Notes: a model not told the origin generated them from the sequence alone. Numbered from the stretch's first letter, positions 9,657 to 19,449 are shown. The stretch: DNA of 22,165 bases from Saksenaea vasiformis B4078 (GCA_000697055.1 JNDT01001545.1:1-22165); one strand, 5' to 3'. Made by a program: numbers and translations.

Positions 9657-10784
9657 AACAAGGCTTGAGAAAACATACACAAGAAATTTATGACAGAGGC
9701 TGGCGCGTATGGGTTCGCTGGTGCAATGATCAAGACCCCAGAGTAGACCTACTGACATATGACATCCAAGCAATCGTCAAATTTTTTCTGGCTCATAATC
9801 AACGCTCAAGCTCATACCTTCGCAACTTTAGTGCGGCAATCACGTCAGTGTTCCAAGTATTGTATCCGGACAAACCCTCGATATCTACAGATCCAATGAT
9901 AAAACGTTTTTTCAAGGCCAAGAACAAATTCGAAATTCGTGTACCAAAACCTCAGCAGCTGGAAACATGGGATACGGATATCATGATACGACATATAAAA
10001 AGCAAATACCAAGGAAACGAATCTCTCACCCTGGATCGCTTACAAGAGAAATCGATTGTTCTGCTTTGTATCGCCACGATGTGGAGACCTAGATCAGACA
10101 TTAGCCAACTACAACGACGAGACATCCATTTTGTGCACAATGAAGCCGGGAAAGTGGAAGGTGTCACCTTGTTTATGAGCACCGAAAGAAGCTCAGTACA
10201 AATCATCACGCCTTGGTACCGTACAAGATAAAGAACTATGCCCAGTCAGGAGCTTATTTCAGTTTCTCGACCGCACTAATCACTTACGCAAGGAGTTGCC
10301 TACAGACCACACCGCTTACTTGGCATATATACTACAACCAAATCTAACCCGCAGCATCCGTCCGGGTACGGTAGCAAACATAGTGAAGAACATGATGGCA
10401 GCAGCAGGAATAGACACATCTCTATTTACACCACATACAATGCGCTCGGCAGCGAGTACAAAAGCGATAGAGAAAGACTTTACGTTTCAACAGGTCAAAC
10501 AACACGCAAACTGGAGCCAATCCGCGAACACACTCGAAAAACACTACTACAAACCTCGTCATCAACACACGGAAAGTGCCAAGATCGTCAACACAATTTT
10601 TCAAGATACGGAGAACATTACCACATTGGAAGCCGGAACGGAGTCAACAAGTGTTGTCATAGGAACGACTGACAATGCGTCTGTTGACGAAGTGAAGACT
10701 GAAAATGTGGTAATAACCTGCCCTTGGTTTTTTGGTTTCCTATCAAAACTCTTACAACCCACCCAAGACGCATTGAAAAATTGA
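9578..10784 (+). pseudogene. DIRS ORF3, tyrosine recombinase (one frameshift)
   Basis: The recombinase would integrate the circular DNA intermediate. The likely start is ATG 9578, overlapping ORF2 by 79 nt in a different frame. An N-terminal SAM-like region (LRKHTQEIYDRGWRVWVRWC) and AAITSVFQVLYPDKPSIS precede the first catalytic Arg in MWRPRSDISQLQRRDI. The frame ends at TAA 10229-10231, but the protein clearly continues in another frame from about 10185 (KEAQYKSSRLGTVQDKELCP) to 10784. That part carries HTMR (His 10434-10436, Arg) and the C-terminal HANWSQSANTLEKHYY with the His/Tyr positions. The R-H-R-H-Y set is therefore present but split by one indel. The 3' end overlaps the internal complementary region, as usual for DIRS1. 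Confidence 0.88.
10628..10715. repeat. DIRS internal complementary region
   Basis: Positions 10628-10673 are the reverse complement of the left outer end (6716-6762) with about two mismatches. Positions 10674-10715 are the reverse complement of the right outer end (10867-10908) with one mismatch. The two halves abut at ..GACTGAC|AATGCGTC.., which reproduces the joined ends of the predicted circle and defines the element boundaries. This is the diagnostic architecture of DIRS1-like elements. Confidence 0.9.
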
Positions 10785-10795
10785 ACGTTGCTTGC

Positions 10796-10908
10796 TAGAA
10801 AGATCTGAATATCATAGAATGAAAATTTTTTATCATAGACGGAGAATAAAGCGCGGCTCAGAGAGATATTACCACATTTTCAGTCTTCACTTCGGCAACA
10901 GACGCATT
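10796..10908. repeat. DIRS right inverted terminal repeat
   Basis: The segment from CTAGAAAGATCTGAATATCA to ATTACCACA is the inverted copy of 6765-6828, with an A/T-rich insertion of about 17 nt around 10821-10838. The outer part (about 10876-10908, ending GACGCATT) pairs with the internal complementary region rather than with the left end. Confidence 0.88.
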
Positions 10909-10976
10909 TTTGTAGTTCGCTAACGACATTTTTTTTCTCTCCTTTGCGACATTCGTTTTGGGAAAAACAGTAATTA
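10905..10976 (-). repeat. Right copy of the ~70-bp inverted repeat bracketing the block
   Basis: Reverse complement of 2242-2311. It starts immediately at the DIRS right end (the CATT of the DIRS terminus overlaps it by a few bases) and ends CAGTAATTA, 58 bp before the glycosyltransferase stop codon. Since the inverted Fanzor tail at 2397-2424 links this repeat to Fanzor, it is most simply the 3' flank or right end of the Fanzor element, separated from it by the DIRS insertion. Immediate flanks outside the two repeats (AAAAATCGCT left, AAAAATGCGT right) resemble each other but are offset by one base, so a target duplication is only a weak possibility. Confidence 0.78.
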
Positions 10977-11034
10977 CAAAAATGCGTATGTATTGTGTAT
11001 CTTGCTCTCTCATTATCGGAGATTATTCTATCCT

Positions 11035-12132
11035 TCAAATATACCACAGCTTCGCTTTCTTTAACGACTCTCTTTTCTCATCGCCTATGCGATAGTTGGC
11101 ATGCACCATCATAGGCTCCATGCCATATTTGGTTGGTATTTGTCGTTCAAAGTACATCCGTCCGTGCGGAAAGAGAACAAGATCCAGCAAAGCAATCTGA
11201 CTTGTGTGGTAGCTAAGGTTCATCTCATCAAGGACACGATTGATAGCACGTTGTTGAGTTACTTCCGGTTGGTTGTCCTGGATACGGATGGATTCATCAA
11301 GGATACGCTTATTCGTGAGCGTTGGTCGCATAACGTAGAATCCGGAGTTGACAATTTTTTGTTCCAATTCCTGAGTGAACAGAACTTCTGTGGGCTTTCG
11401 TGAGGTAAACTTCATCATCAAATAATCATAAATAGCGGGTGATGTGAAGACGATATCCACGTCGGAAAACCATACGGTAACGTCCATGTACAACAGACGC
11501 TCAACCACCAATGATTTCGAGTGAGTGATCGGCGTGTAGTTCTTGTCCAGCCACTGTGCCTGTCCCTTGGAAAGTTTTTGATGGAACCACGACGGCGGGA
11601 TCAACACCGTATGCTCTCCATAGCCCTTGGCAGTCAGTGTTTCAACCAAGTCCTCATCGATAGCAAAGACCACAAACTTGTCACCGAGCTTACAGCGATT
11701 AAGGGACTCGATCCAGTTAAGTGTGTAATCCGCCATGCCGACATTGGCCACCGCGGTCAGTAAAACGCGATCTTTCTTGTACCTCCTGACGTTGGCTCGA
11801 ACAATACGGGTGATTTCGTCACTCACAGGCTCGAACTGCTTGGGTTTCCAAGCGTTAGGATCAGTCAATTCAGTATTCACGGAAACTAGATCTTCAGCTT
11901 CCGGTACGTCATCCGCCACTTCGGAAGTCGTGTCGCCTGCGATGCCCGACTGCTCTCCTGTAGATGTTGCGGCAGCGCTGCCTTCGCCATTGGTACTGAC
12001 ATCGGCGGATCCTACCAAGTCAACATGAGCGGTACTCGAGGGAAAAAGGCTGGTGGAAAGTGTAAACAGGGATAACAAAAAGAATAGACAGACAACAGCG
12101 ATAAGTGCCCGCTTCTTCAGTAATGTATCCAT
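11035..12132 (-). CDS. Type II membrane nucleotide-diphospho-sugar transferase (GT77-like, Nucleotid_trans domain)
   Basis: A single-exon gene of 365 aa. The start is ATG 12132-12130 (MDTLLKKRAL); the frame is open further upstream but has only a GTG there. The architecture is Golgi glycosyltransferase-like: a short basic cytoplasmic tail, one signal-anchor (about residues 8-28, ALIAVVCLFFLLSLFTLS), a low-complexity Ser/Thr/acidic stem to about residue 100, then the catalytic domain. Family marks are VLLTAVANVGMADYTLNWIES, FVVFAIDEDLVETL, KSLVVERLLYMDVTVWFSDVDIVFT (metal-binding DxD: D-V-D) and NSGFYVMRPT, followed by a C-terminal HGRMYFERQIPTKYG..MVHANY. The donor sugar and acceptor cannot be told from sequence. 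It is convergent with the TMEM41B-like gene across the accessory block. Confidence 0.85.
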   Translation of the reverse strand: MDTLLKKRALIAVVCLFFLLSLFTLSTSLFPSSTAHVDLVGSADVSTNGEGSAAATSTGEQSGIAGDTTSEVADDVPEAEDLVSVNTELTDPNAWKPKQFEPVSDEITRIVRANVRRYKKDRVLLTAVANVGMADYTLNWIESLNRCKLGDKFVVFAIDEDLVETLTAKGYGEHTVLIPPSWFHQKLSKGQAQWLDKNYTPITHSKSLVVERLLYMDVTVWFSDVDIVFTSPAIYDYLMMKFTSRKPTEVLFTQELEQKIVNSGFYVMRPTLTNKRILDESIRIQDNQPEVTQQRAINRVLDEMNLSYHTSQIALLDLVLFPHGRMYFERQIPTKYGMEPMMVHANYRIGDEKRESLKKAKLWYI

Positions 12133-12979
12133 AGAAAAAGCAATGTAAAAGGTTTCCAGAAAGTGAAAAAATGAGAGAAGAAATCCGAGATTCTCTTGTA
12201 CCACGACAACGTTACAGCAATCCCCGGTTACCGAAGTAGCGTTGTGCAAAATATATTTTAGCGTTCTACATTTCGTGCTTGCGTTAATTGGGAGCTCTTC
12301 CTGATTTGTATAAACTTTTTTACCGGCTTTCACTACTCCGTCTGCCTCCTGTAATTGGTTAGAAGCACCTCAGAATACTTTTCAGTTTCTCTCTTGAAGT
12401 AAACGAATAAATTCACTGCCGAGACAAATATCAATATATGTTTCAGGCCATTTACAAAATATATTGGCTTTTATAGAATGTATTTAGCAATGGCATGTAC
12501 ATCGATATTATATTGTCGATTAGTGCAAAAACATGGGCTTAATTTAGCAGAAATGTTCGTTTTAAGTTTACGTACTCCGATTTGTTTTTCAGTCTACGAC
12601 GATCGGATAGATTCCTCGTGGTCTCGATCTTCTTGATGAAAAACAAAAATGCCTGTGACTATAAATAGTCCCTATCAAAGGACTTGTACCCCACGACGCG
12701 ACTACCTGTTTTCCTTTTTTTTTCTTGTGGAGTCTAATGCAAAAGTTTGCCTGCTGCAATGCAGGGCTGCTGTACAGACAGCCCACTTGCCTGCGACAAC
12801 AACGAATATTGCACTCTCCCCTAATTAAAGGAGTATGTTTAAGCGTAGACTACCACATGTGCGGAAATCACAACATTAAGGATTAAATGTATTTTTTGTT
12901 GTAGAAAAAGAAAAAGAGAAGAGAAGGAAAGGCAGTTCAGAAGAATGCTAAAGAGGAAGGAAAAAAAGAAATCTTTGTT
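12133..12979. other. Intergenic: upstream of the glycosyltransferase, downstream of G-alpha
   Basis: No gene recognised in 847 bp. It must hold the glycosyltransferase promoter (minus strand) and the G-alpha 3' UTR. The G-alpha side is purine-rich (12901-12970). A hairpin-capable GGGCTG..CAGCCC lies at 12764-12784 and a TATAAATA sequence at about 12660 on the plus strand, but no transcript can be tied to either. Confidence 0.4.
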
Positions 12980-14211
12980 TTACAATAAACCAACGTCTCG
13001 TAGATTGTTTTGAATAATGATATCGTTAACAGCACCCATGACGAATTTGATCTGCTCCGTATCGGTTGCACAAGTAAAGTGTGTATAGATTTGTTTTGAG
13101 TCGGATTGGTTTAGAGAGACAAACCGATTAAGGATATAGTCATTGGCGGCGTCGTATGTGTTCGGGCCTTCAAAGTCAGGGAAACTCTCACTTAATGGGT
13201 GTTTCTCCAACTTCTCTCTGAATATATCGATTTTGTTCAAGAATAAGATAATAGAGGTCTTCACAAACCAACGCGAATTGCAGATCGAATCAAACAGTGT
13301 CAGTGCTTCTTGCATACGATTCTAAAAAAAGAATCAAGGGGATAAGTCAAATAAGGTTAATATCACTCTAACTTAAACACATACCACTGTCTCATCCTCA
13401 ATCAGAACTTGATCATATTCTGAGATGGCCACCAAGAAAATAATGGCTGTCACATTTTCGAAACAATGGATCCACTTTTTACGTTCGGATCGTTGGCCAC
13501 CGACGTCAAACATACGATAGGTAAGATCACCAATGACAAATGTCGTCTCCGTGATACCCGTCGTCTTCACACGTGACCGTAACACATCCTGATCCGTAGG
13601 AATGTAGTTGATATCACCAATACGATCTACAGAGTCGAAATAACTAAAGCAAGCATGTCAACACATACCTCGTCTTATGTATAGAAAAATTACTTACTAT
13701 TTGGCGGAATCATTCAACTGATATTCTCGACTACGTTCAAAGACGCTCAGCAAGCTCGGATCTTTCCACAAGACCTTAATGGCCTGAGTAACTTCCGACG
13801 GTAAAGAATCTCGTTCGATCTGGGGAGGCAGATCGAGGATAACAGCAGCGTGGTGCCGATTTTCGGGTGAAAGATGTACATCCATGGATTCCATAGCTTC
13901 TAAAATAACGCGCATTGACTGAACAGTATTCGAAAAGATGATTTCTTTGAACGCCTCTCGTTCATCGCGAGAATATCCACCGTCGTGAATTAACTTCATC
14001 TGTTTAAGAATTGTCGATTTTCCTGACTCTCCCGCACCTAGTATTTCGCAGAAGTCAATCAAACGCACTATGGTTTGCGCCATAACAGTTTACCTAACAG
14101 AAGCATCTTCACTTCATTTCGCATGTTGAGTTTGTCGCGCTTAATCTGGTTCTCGATTTCTTCGTTACGAGCCTTGCCATCCTGGCTTTCCGTGGATTGA
14201 CAGCAGCCCAT
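12980..14211 (-). CDS. Heterotrimeric G-protein alpha subunit
   Basis: A GTP-binding signalling switch acting at the plasma membrane with G-beta/gamma downstream of receptors. My model is complement(join(12980..13321, 13385..13643, 13698..14037, 14094..14211)), 352 aa, with introns of 63, 54 and 56 nt, all GT-AG. The start MGCCQS is the N-myristoylation signal with adjacent Cys residues for palmitoylation. G-boxes are in order: P-loop GAGESGKST (split by intron 1), switch [11 protein letters not shown] with the catalytic Arg, switch [19 protein letters not shown] with the catalytic Gln, FLNKIDIF (NKxD), and TCATDT. The length is normal for the family. The C-terminus NNLRDVGLL lacks the Cys at position -4, so it would not be a pertussis-toxin-type substrate. 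Mucoromycota carry many G-alpha paralogues, so I give no paralogue name. Confidence 0.95.
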
Positions 14212-14977
14212 GATGTGTGACCTTTGTGGATAAGGAAGAGTTAAAAAAAAAAAAGAAGGTGTCAAAGCAAAGTAAAAGGAGATGTGTAGCTTATGAAGTA
14301 AAGCCCCTTTTACCCCCGAAGATGCTAAACAACATGTCTTTCGACCCCTTGTTTTTGTTGTTCCCTGTACATAAATGGAGTTTGCATGATTATGGTATTC
14401 CTGTCCAACTATTGTGTCAAGCCTCTCCACGCAATGAGACTTGCATCACCTTAAAAAAGGCATCTTCCAATGCATTCGCTCGAACATTTCCACTCATCTA
14501 GTGCAGTGACGTTGGATGCAATGAATTACGAGATTTTCAGGAGACGGGGAGATGGCATGTAGGAGAAAACGATAAGGAAGGAGAACGGAGAGGAGTCCAG
14601 TAGGCGATCAATTAAGCAAGAAAGGAAAGTTGATGGTATCTGTGTAGCAAACACAAGGAGGACGAAGGAGGAACTCGATAGAGTGGGCAGCTAGTTCTAC
14701 TTGCAAACTTGGTCTGGAAGACTTGATCGAGCCAAAGCCCATTATTTTTTTTATCTGCTTCTACGTCTGTGCCTCTTTGCAAAGCATTGTTGCTTACTAC
14801 TGATTTCTACCTCCTCTTTCTTCCCCCTTATTTTTTGACAACGGATGGCTATTTCACTTTCCTACGTAAGTTGGAGTACGTTCGTGAACGAATGCCTAAT
14901 TTTTTATCATTTACTATTTGTACAACACTCGATACCACCCCTCGAAAATTAGGAGATTTTTCTTTTTTCCTAGTTTA
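14212..14977. other. Intergenic: G-alpha promoter side and Bro1 3' side
   Basis: 766 bp without a recognised gene. T-rich tracts near 14741-14760 and 14821-14840 and an A run at 14244-14254 close to the G-alpha start are the only visible features. It should contain the G-alpha promoter and 5' UTR and the Bro1 terminator region. Confidence 0.4.
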
Positions 14978-17900
14978 TCAATCCATTAAGGACCCATTAG
15001 TGGGCTGGGATGGATTCCAGTAAGGTGGAGAAGGCTGTGGTGGCCGTTGCCATGACTGTGGTGGTAATGGTGGTGGTGGTCTGGCCTGAGAATACTGATA
15101 CTGAGGAGGTACGCTTGGCAAAGGTGGTTTTGGCGGCGGATGGCCGGGTACCGGGGGCGTGCGATATGACACAGGAGACAACGGTTGGCCAGGTGGATTA
15201 GGCTGATCATACCCGAATGATTGCTGCTGCTGCTGTGGTGGCGGCGGGCGCTGCATCATCAGCTCGTTATGATAGTGCATAGCTACAGGCTGTTGTTGTT
15301 GTTGCTGATGTTGCTGTGGTTGCTGTGGTTGGGGTTGTTGCGGTTGCGGAGGAATAGGTGGTCTTCCTTGATATTGCCCGTAGGACGACATTGGGAGCGG
15401 CTGTTGAGTCATATTCATTGGCGAGTATGGCAACGACGGCTGTCTCTGAGGAATGTGGGGTGGTATCGTAGGGAGCGGATTTTGTTGGACCTGTGGTTGA
15501 TAGGATGGTTGACCCATCGTCATGGCGTCGTAGGAATGGGAAACAGGTGCAGATGGAGCACTTGCCGGTGCATAACTCGGTCGGTTAGGATGACCAGGCG
15601 ACGACTGACTTATTGGCTGGCTGTACATGTGGGCATAAGGTTGGGATGGGAGAGGTGGCGCTCCATACGTAATATTTGTGCTTGGAGCGATAGGAGGAGG
15701 TGCCTGCTCATTCATAGACATTTGCCTCGTTTTATCAATCAAGTGCGACAGGTCACTGCTGGGCGCAGTGGGTGCACTTGGACTCATTGTCGTATATTTG
15801 CTGATCTTCTCCTTAAGTAGTCTTTGCTCCTCGGAAATGCGCGCGTTTTCAAGTTCTTCAGCCAACTTGTCTTTTTCATGGACACGTTCTTGCGTGAATT
15901 TCTGCACATTGCGTGAAAGTGCTTCAACTACATCCGAAAGGTTGGAATAAAATTGCACACCTTTGCTATATATGGCGTCAGATGACATTTGTACCTCTGC
16001 GACCCTGTTTCATTTACCTCAAACTTTCTTTCACCTCAGCGTATGTGCTTCTGGAGCGATCAAATCTTTCCAAAAGATGGCGTCTTTGCCGATCCGCGGC
16101 TTCCCAACGTGATTGCAGACGCTGAGCTTCCTCTCCTTCCATTAATGACTTGAATGCAGTTGTGAGTTCCTGGATGGCTTGTTGTTGCTGATGAATACTG
16201 GCAGCAATCCTTTGCTGATGTGGTCTAAATTTCTCAAGCTCAGAGGCAAAAATTTGCTGATCCACATTCGCCTTCTTATTCAAAATCAATAGATGTGAGA
16301 TATCGTCTTGCACAGTCTATTACACGAATCAACAAGCAGCCCAAAAAAATGCTTCCTTTTCTCTTCCCCTTACCTGCTTCTTTAAATCCTGTAATGTTTC
16401 CTTCCTTTCGTTCTCGATCTTATAGATTTTTTCTAGTACTGACTCAACTTTGGAAAGTTTTATCTCCAGATTATCGGTGGTTCCGATATCGTTCTCTAGA
16501 TCGAGGAGGCTTCCACCCGCGCTATTATTATCTGCCTCTTTCTGGAATACACTCGACATGCCCTCTGTGTACGCTTTTTCCAAGGCTTGACTCTTTCTTC
16601 CTTGGCTCAGAGCGGCGATATCTTTTGCAATGGAGTCGTACTGTCGCAAAATTTGGATGTCAGACTGAACGCCAGCTTCCAACGTTTCCCGATGGTTTCG
16701 AAGATCAAGACGAAACTCTTTTGTTAATGCTCCTGAAGGTTCTTGCGTCCATTTATCGCCGTACTTAACCTAATACAAAGTAACCTGTAAGATAACCCGT
16801 TCTTTACTACGCCATTGAAAACAACTTACCCGCATACTCTCACAACCTCGCATTTCCTGATCCAGATTCAAGGAAATCTCATCCAACAACTGTCTCGCAC
16901 GAGATTTCAATCCTTCCAACGTCTCAAGTAAATCGCGCACCGATGTTTGATTTTCTTCTGCCGCAATCTGGTCAGCCCACTCGCAAAGCTTTTTCGGAAG
17001 CGCAAGAAATTCATCCAGTGACATGCTACCCTCCGCGGACCCTTTTTGTCCATGCTTCTTGAATTTGTTAAGTGATCCTGGCAGCCTCATATAATCCAAC
17101 GATGCATTCAATTCAGCCTTTGCAAGGTCGCAGCGTTCAGTTTCTGCCCGCACCAGTTTCGCTTTCTCTTCCGAATACATGGAGGAACTCTCGTGAACAC
17201 TAAGCGGGATGAGGCGAGCGAATATGTCGGAGCCTATCAGTTTGCTCGTCTCATTAGGTCCGTATAAGTCCGAGATTGGGATAGGTTTCACAGCCTTCAG
17301 ACGATCAATAGGCGTAAGAATGGATTCTTGAGGCACGTGTTCGTGGTATATCATGTCGTTGTCGCGAGTAGCACTTGCACGCTGTTCACCGCACGATGCA
17401 GCGAGCGATTTGCACAGCTCCTGCAACGCGGGCCCGCTATCAGCCGGTACTGTCCCATTCGCATGGTGGACTTGTGATAGTAAACTCGACACCAGCTTCG
17501 TCGTATCCTTTGCAGCTGCTTCGGCCACAGAAAGTCGTGCAACCTGCTCACCGTACTTGCCTTCAGATTCACAAGCTCCTGCTTTCTGTTGTTGGGAAAG
17601 TGCTTGGTAGTACTTTTGTTTGATTTGACAGATCAATAACCATGATTTCTCGACTCCCACGCCACGTGAGGTTGCATCTTGTACATCATCGACAAGGTTA
17701 CCATAGACCCATACCAGATGACTTGCCAGTTTCGCGATTAATCCTCGTTTTGTCTTTTCCCGGATGCTGTTCTCCAAGAAACATTCATGGGCTTGTGCAA
17801 GCATCAATTCCGTCAACATCTTTACAGTTTCTCGACTCAGGTCCTGCGAAGGAGCATGAAGAAAATTATCGTTGATGTACTGAAACATGCCAGCAGCCGC

Positions 17901-18383
17901 CTGGAAAAAGTTGAATGCCCGCTTGCGACCTTCTGCTTCCGCCCGGTTTTGTGCAGCAGCAATAGCAGACAGAGTAGAAGCAGTATTAAACACAATACTT
18001 GCTTTTTCATATGCTAAAGAATACTGGGACGTAGTGCGTCCATTGAATGCATCGTACCTAGAGATTTGTCAACTTTATGCAACCAGTCATGTCAATTCAT
18101 ACCAAGTGAATAGCACCTTAACGTGCTTTTCATCCACCGGAAAGCGCAGATCCAACAGTTCAAGTTGACCAAAGTATCTGTACAAGAGGTCTCGGCCAGT
18201 TATGTCTTTTCCCGCACCGCGCGTGTCTTGCCGTAAGCGGTTAAGGGTGTACGTTTCTTCATTGTACTTCTCAGGGTCATCTTGATATACTTGAGCAATG
18301 TACCGCTTCAGCGGGTGCACCCAATCAATGTCTTCTGTTCGCTTGAATGGTGCGCTAATAAACGGTATTTGTGGGGTAGCCAT
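14978..18383 (-). CDS. BRO1: Bro1/ALIX/Rim20-family ESCRT-associated protein
   Basis: Bro1-family proteins bind ESCRT-III (Snf7) on endosomes and recruit cargo or deubiquitinase partners; the Rim20/PalA branch works in pH signalling. My model is complement(join(14978..15965, 16018..16316, 16374..16769, 16830..18057, 18103..18383)), 1063 aa, with introns of 45-60 nt. The start MATPQIPFISAPFKRTEDID is the usual Bro1-domain beginning. Residues 1 to about 390 form the Bro1 domain (FTWYDAFNGRTTSQYSLAYEKASIVFN, LAQAHECF, GVEKSW). About 400-760 is the helical V domain. The last third is rich in Pro/Gln with PPPPQQQQQ runs. The exon 3 acceptor (16771-16770) was chosen over an earlier CAG because only it avoids a stop and gives MRVKYGDKW. 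The intron at 16017-15966 joins ESL-SKGVQFYSNL. The length and Pro/Gln tail favour Bro1/ALIX over PalA, but I cannot exclude PalA. Confidence 0.9.
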
Positions 18384-18536
18384 TGAATCGACACGAATAG
18401 TAGCAGACCAAGCTGGCTTGGCATATTCCGCCGACCCGCGCCAAGATTTTTTTATACGGCGCACGTGATTCTCAAGCAAAATACCCTTGCGTTTTTCCGT
18501 TATCATCGTGTTTAACTGCTTTTTCTTCTACCAAAC
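18384..18536. promoter_or_regulatory. Divergent intergenic region between BRO1 and the transposon-related pseudogene
   Basis: 153 bp separate the Bro1 start codon (minus strand) and the ATG at 18537 (plus strand). The Bro1 promoter must be here or extend into the pseudogene. No motif stands out. Confidence 0.35.
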
Positions 18537-19378
18537 ATGTCCGAAAATCCAGCTACGAATCTCAACCAGCGCGAAGAGAACACTATGGTGTATTGCAAGT
18601 GCTGTAAAACCCACAAGGCAAGCACCAAGTTTGTTGGAAGAAGGCGCCAGTATAAGACGTGTCAAGACTGCAGAAACCGATATCCAGGAACAAGGGATTT
18701 TGTTCCTTTGGTGCAGTCGATTCTTTTAGAGGATCTGCTGAGCATTCCATTCTACCAGCAAAAACAACGGATTCGCAACTGATAACAGTCGGTTTTGCTT
18801 CAGCGGTGCTGTCAGACTTTCTGACGAATTAGCTCAATTGACTGAGAATGACATTGTGAGGAAGGTCATTACTGCTGTGGAGCTTTGTGATGGATATAGG
18901 TATTATGTCAAAGAAATCACTGATCCGCAGTTGAAGCGTGGCGTGTCATTTTATGCTGCTTGCTCGCAAGATAGAAATGCACAGAGCCATGTCCCTGAGG
19001 ATCAACGCAGGCGGTTTCATACTCGTGTCATTACTTACGATTATAAGGGACTGATCAGTGGTTTGATCGACTGTGAACACCAATACATTTGCTTGGAGGT
19101 TTATCATCCACTGTGTCGCCCCCGTCCTGTGCCGCAACCATTACGAGTGATGCCAGCAGAAGTTCGTTCATATATTGCCGAGAACGCACAACATCAAGAT
19201 ACACAGTCGTTGTACCAAGATGTTGTTGACCAATTTCCTGAGTATGACATTACTTCGGCACAAGTCTATCGCTGGTGGCACGATACGTTTAGGCAGTCTT
19301 ACCGGCTGCATGATGACCAATTGATTTCTTCGCGAAGACTTATAGAACAGCAGACTAACAATGGATTTTGCAAGGTAC
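18537..19378 (+). pseudogene. Truncated transposon-related gene (MULE-like protein, N-terminal half only)
   Basis: The first frame (18537-18782) has a small Cys cluster, YCKCCKTH..KTCQDCRNRY, like the N-terminal zinc motif of multi-copy Mucoromycota transposon proteins. The frame then breaks: from about 18745 the protein continues one frame over (SDELAQLTENDIVRKVITAVE) with VSFYAACSQDR, the conserved TYDYKGLISGLID and CLEVYHPLCRPRPVPQPLRV, a helix-turn-helix-like region (DITSAQVYRWWHDTF) and IEQQTNNGFCK. This order resembles the DNA-binding front half of MULE-like transposases from Rhizophagus and Mucorales, judged from memory and not by search. The DDE catalytic half is missing: after 19378 comes a possible 5' splice site and then stops, an AT run and a tandem repeat. 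Confidence 0.5.
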
Positions 19379-19432
19379 ATATAATTATAATTGAATGCAA
19401 TCTTTCCAGTAGTAATAGTGACTATATGAGGA

Positions 19433-19449
19433 ATATATATATATATATA
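19433..19449. repeat. Short AT dinucleotide run
   Basis: About eight AT repeats just downstream of the point where the transposon-related pseudogene stops. Confidence 0.8.

Larger units (their letters stand above)
6716..10908 (+). mobile_element. DIRS1-like tyrosine-recombinase retrotransposon, degraded
   Basis: The order is inverted terminal repeat, gag-like ORF, reverse transcriptase/RNase H ORF, overlapping tyrosine recombinase ORF, internal complementary region, inverted terminal repeat. DIRS elements copy through RNA and integrate a circular DNA by a tyrosine recombinase, so no target duplication is expected and none is seen. The internal region joins complements of the outermost left and right ends, which fixes the ends at about 6716 and 10908. 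Frameshifts break all three ORFs, so this copy is not autonomous, but every catalytic motif I looked for is still present, which suggests relatively recent decay. It lies at the 3' end of the Fanzor gene. Confidence 0.92.

Noticed and set aside
2232..10987. Target-site duplication AAAAATCGCT / AAAAATGCGT around the inverted repeats
   Set aside because: The two differ and are offset by one base relative to the repeat ends. Too A-rich to count as evidence without an empty site.
12133..12333. N-terminal extension of the glycosyltransferase
   Set aside because: The frame is open but has no ATG (only GTG at 12333). The ATG at 12132 gives a standard type II signal-anchor start.
12764..12784. Hairpin GGGCTG..CAGCCC as a small RNA or terminator
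   Set aside because: An isolated 6-bp stem with no promoter, poly-T end or conservation evidence; expected by chance.
12589..12786. 65-aa minus-strand ORF in the G-alpha/glycosyltransferase intergenic region
   Set aside because: Low-complexity Lys run, no recognisable domain, no splice or context support.
15221..15820. 199-aa plus-strand ORF opposite Bro1
   Set aside because: A Leu/Arg/Trp-rich shadow of the Pro/Gln-rich Bro1 tail on the other strand.
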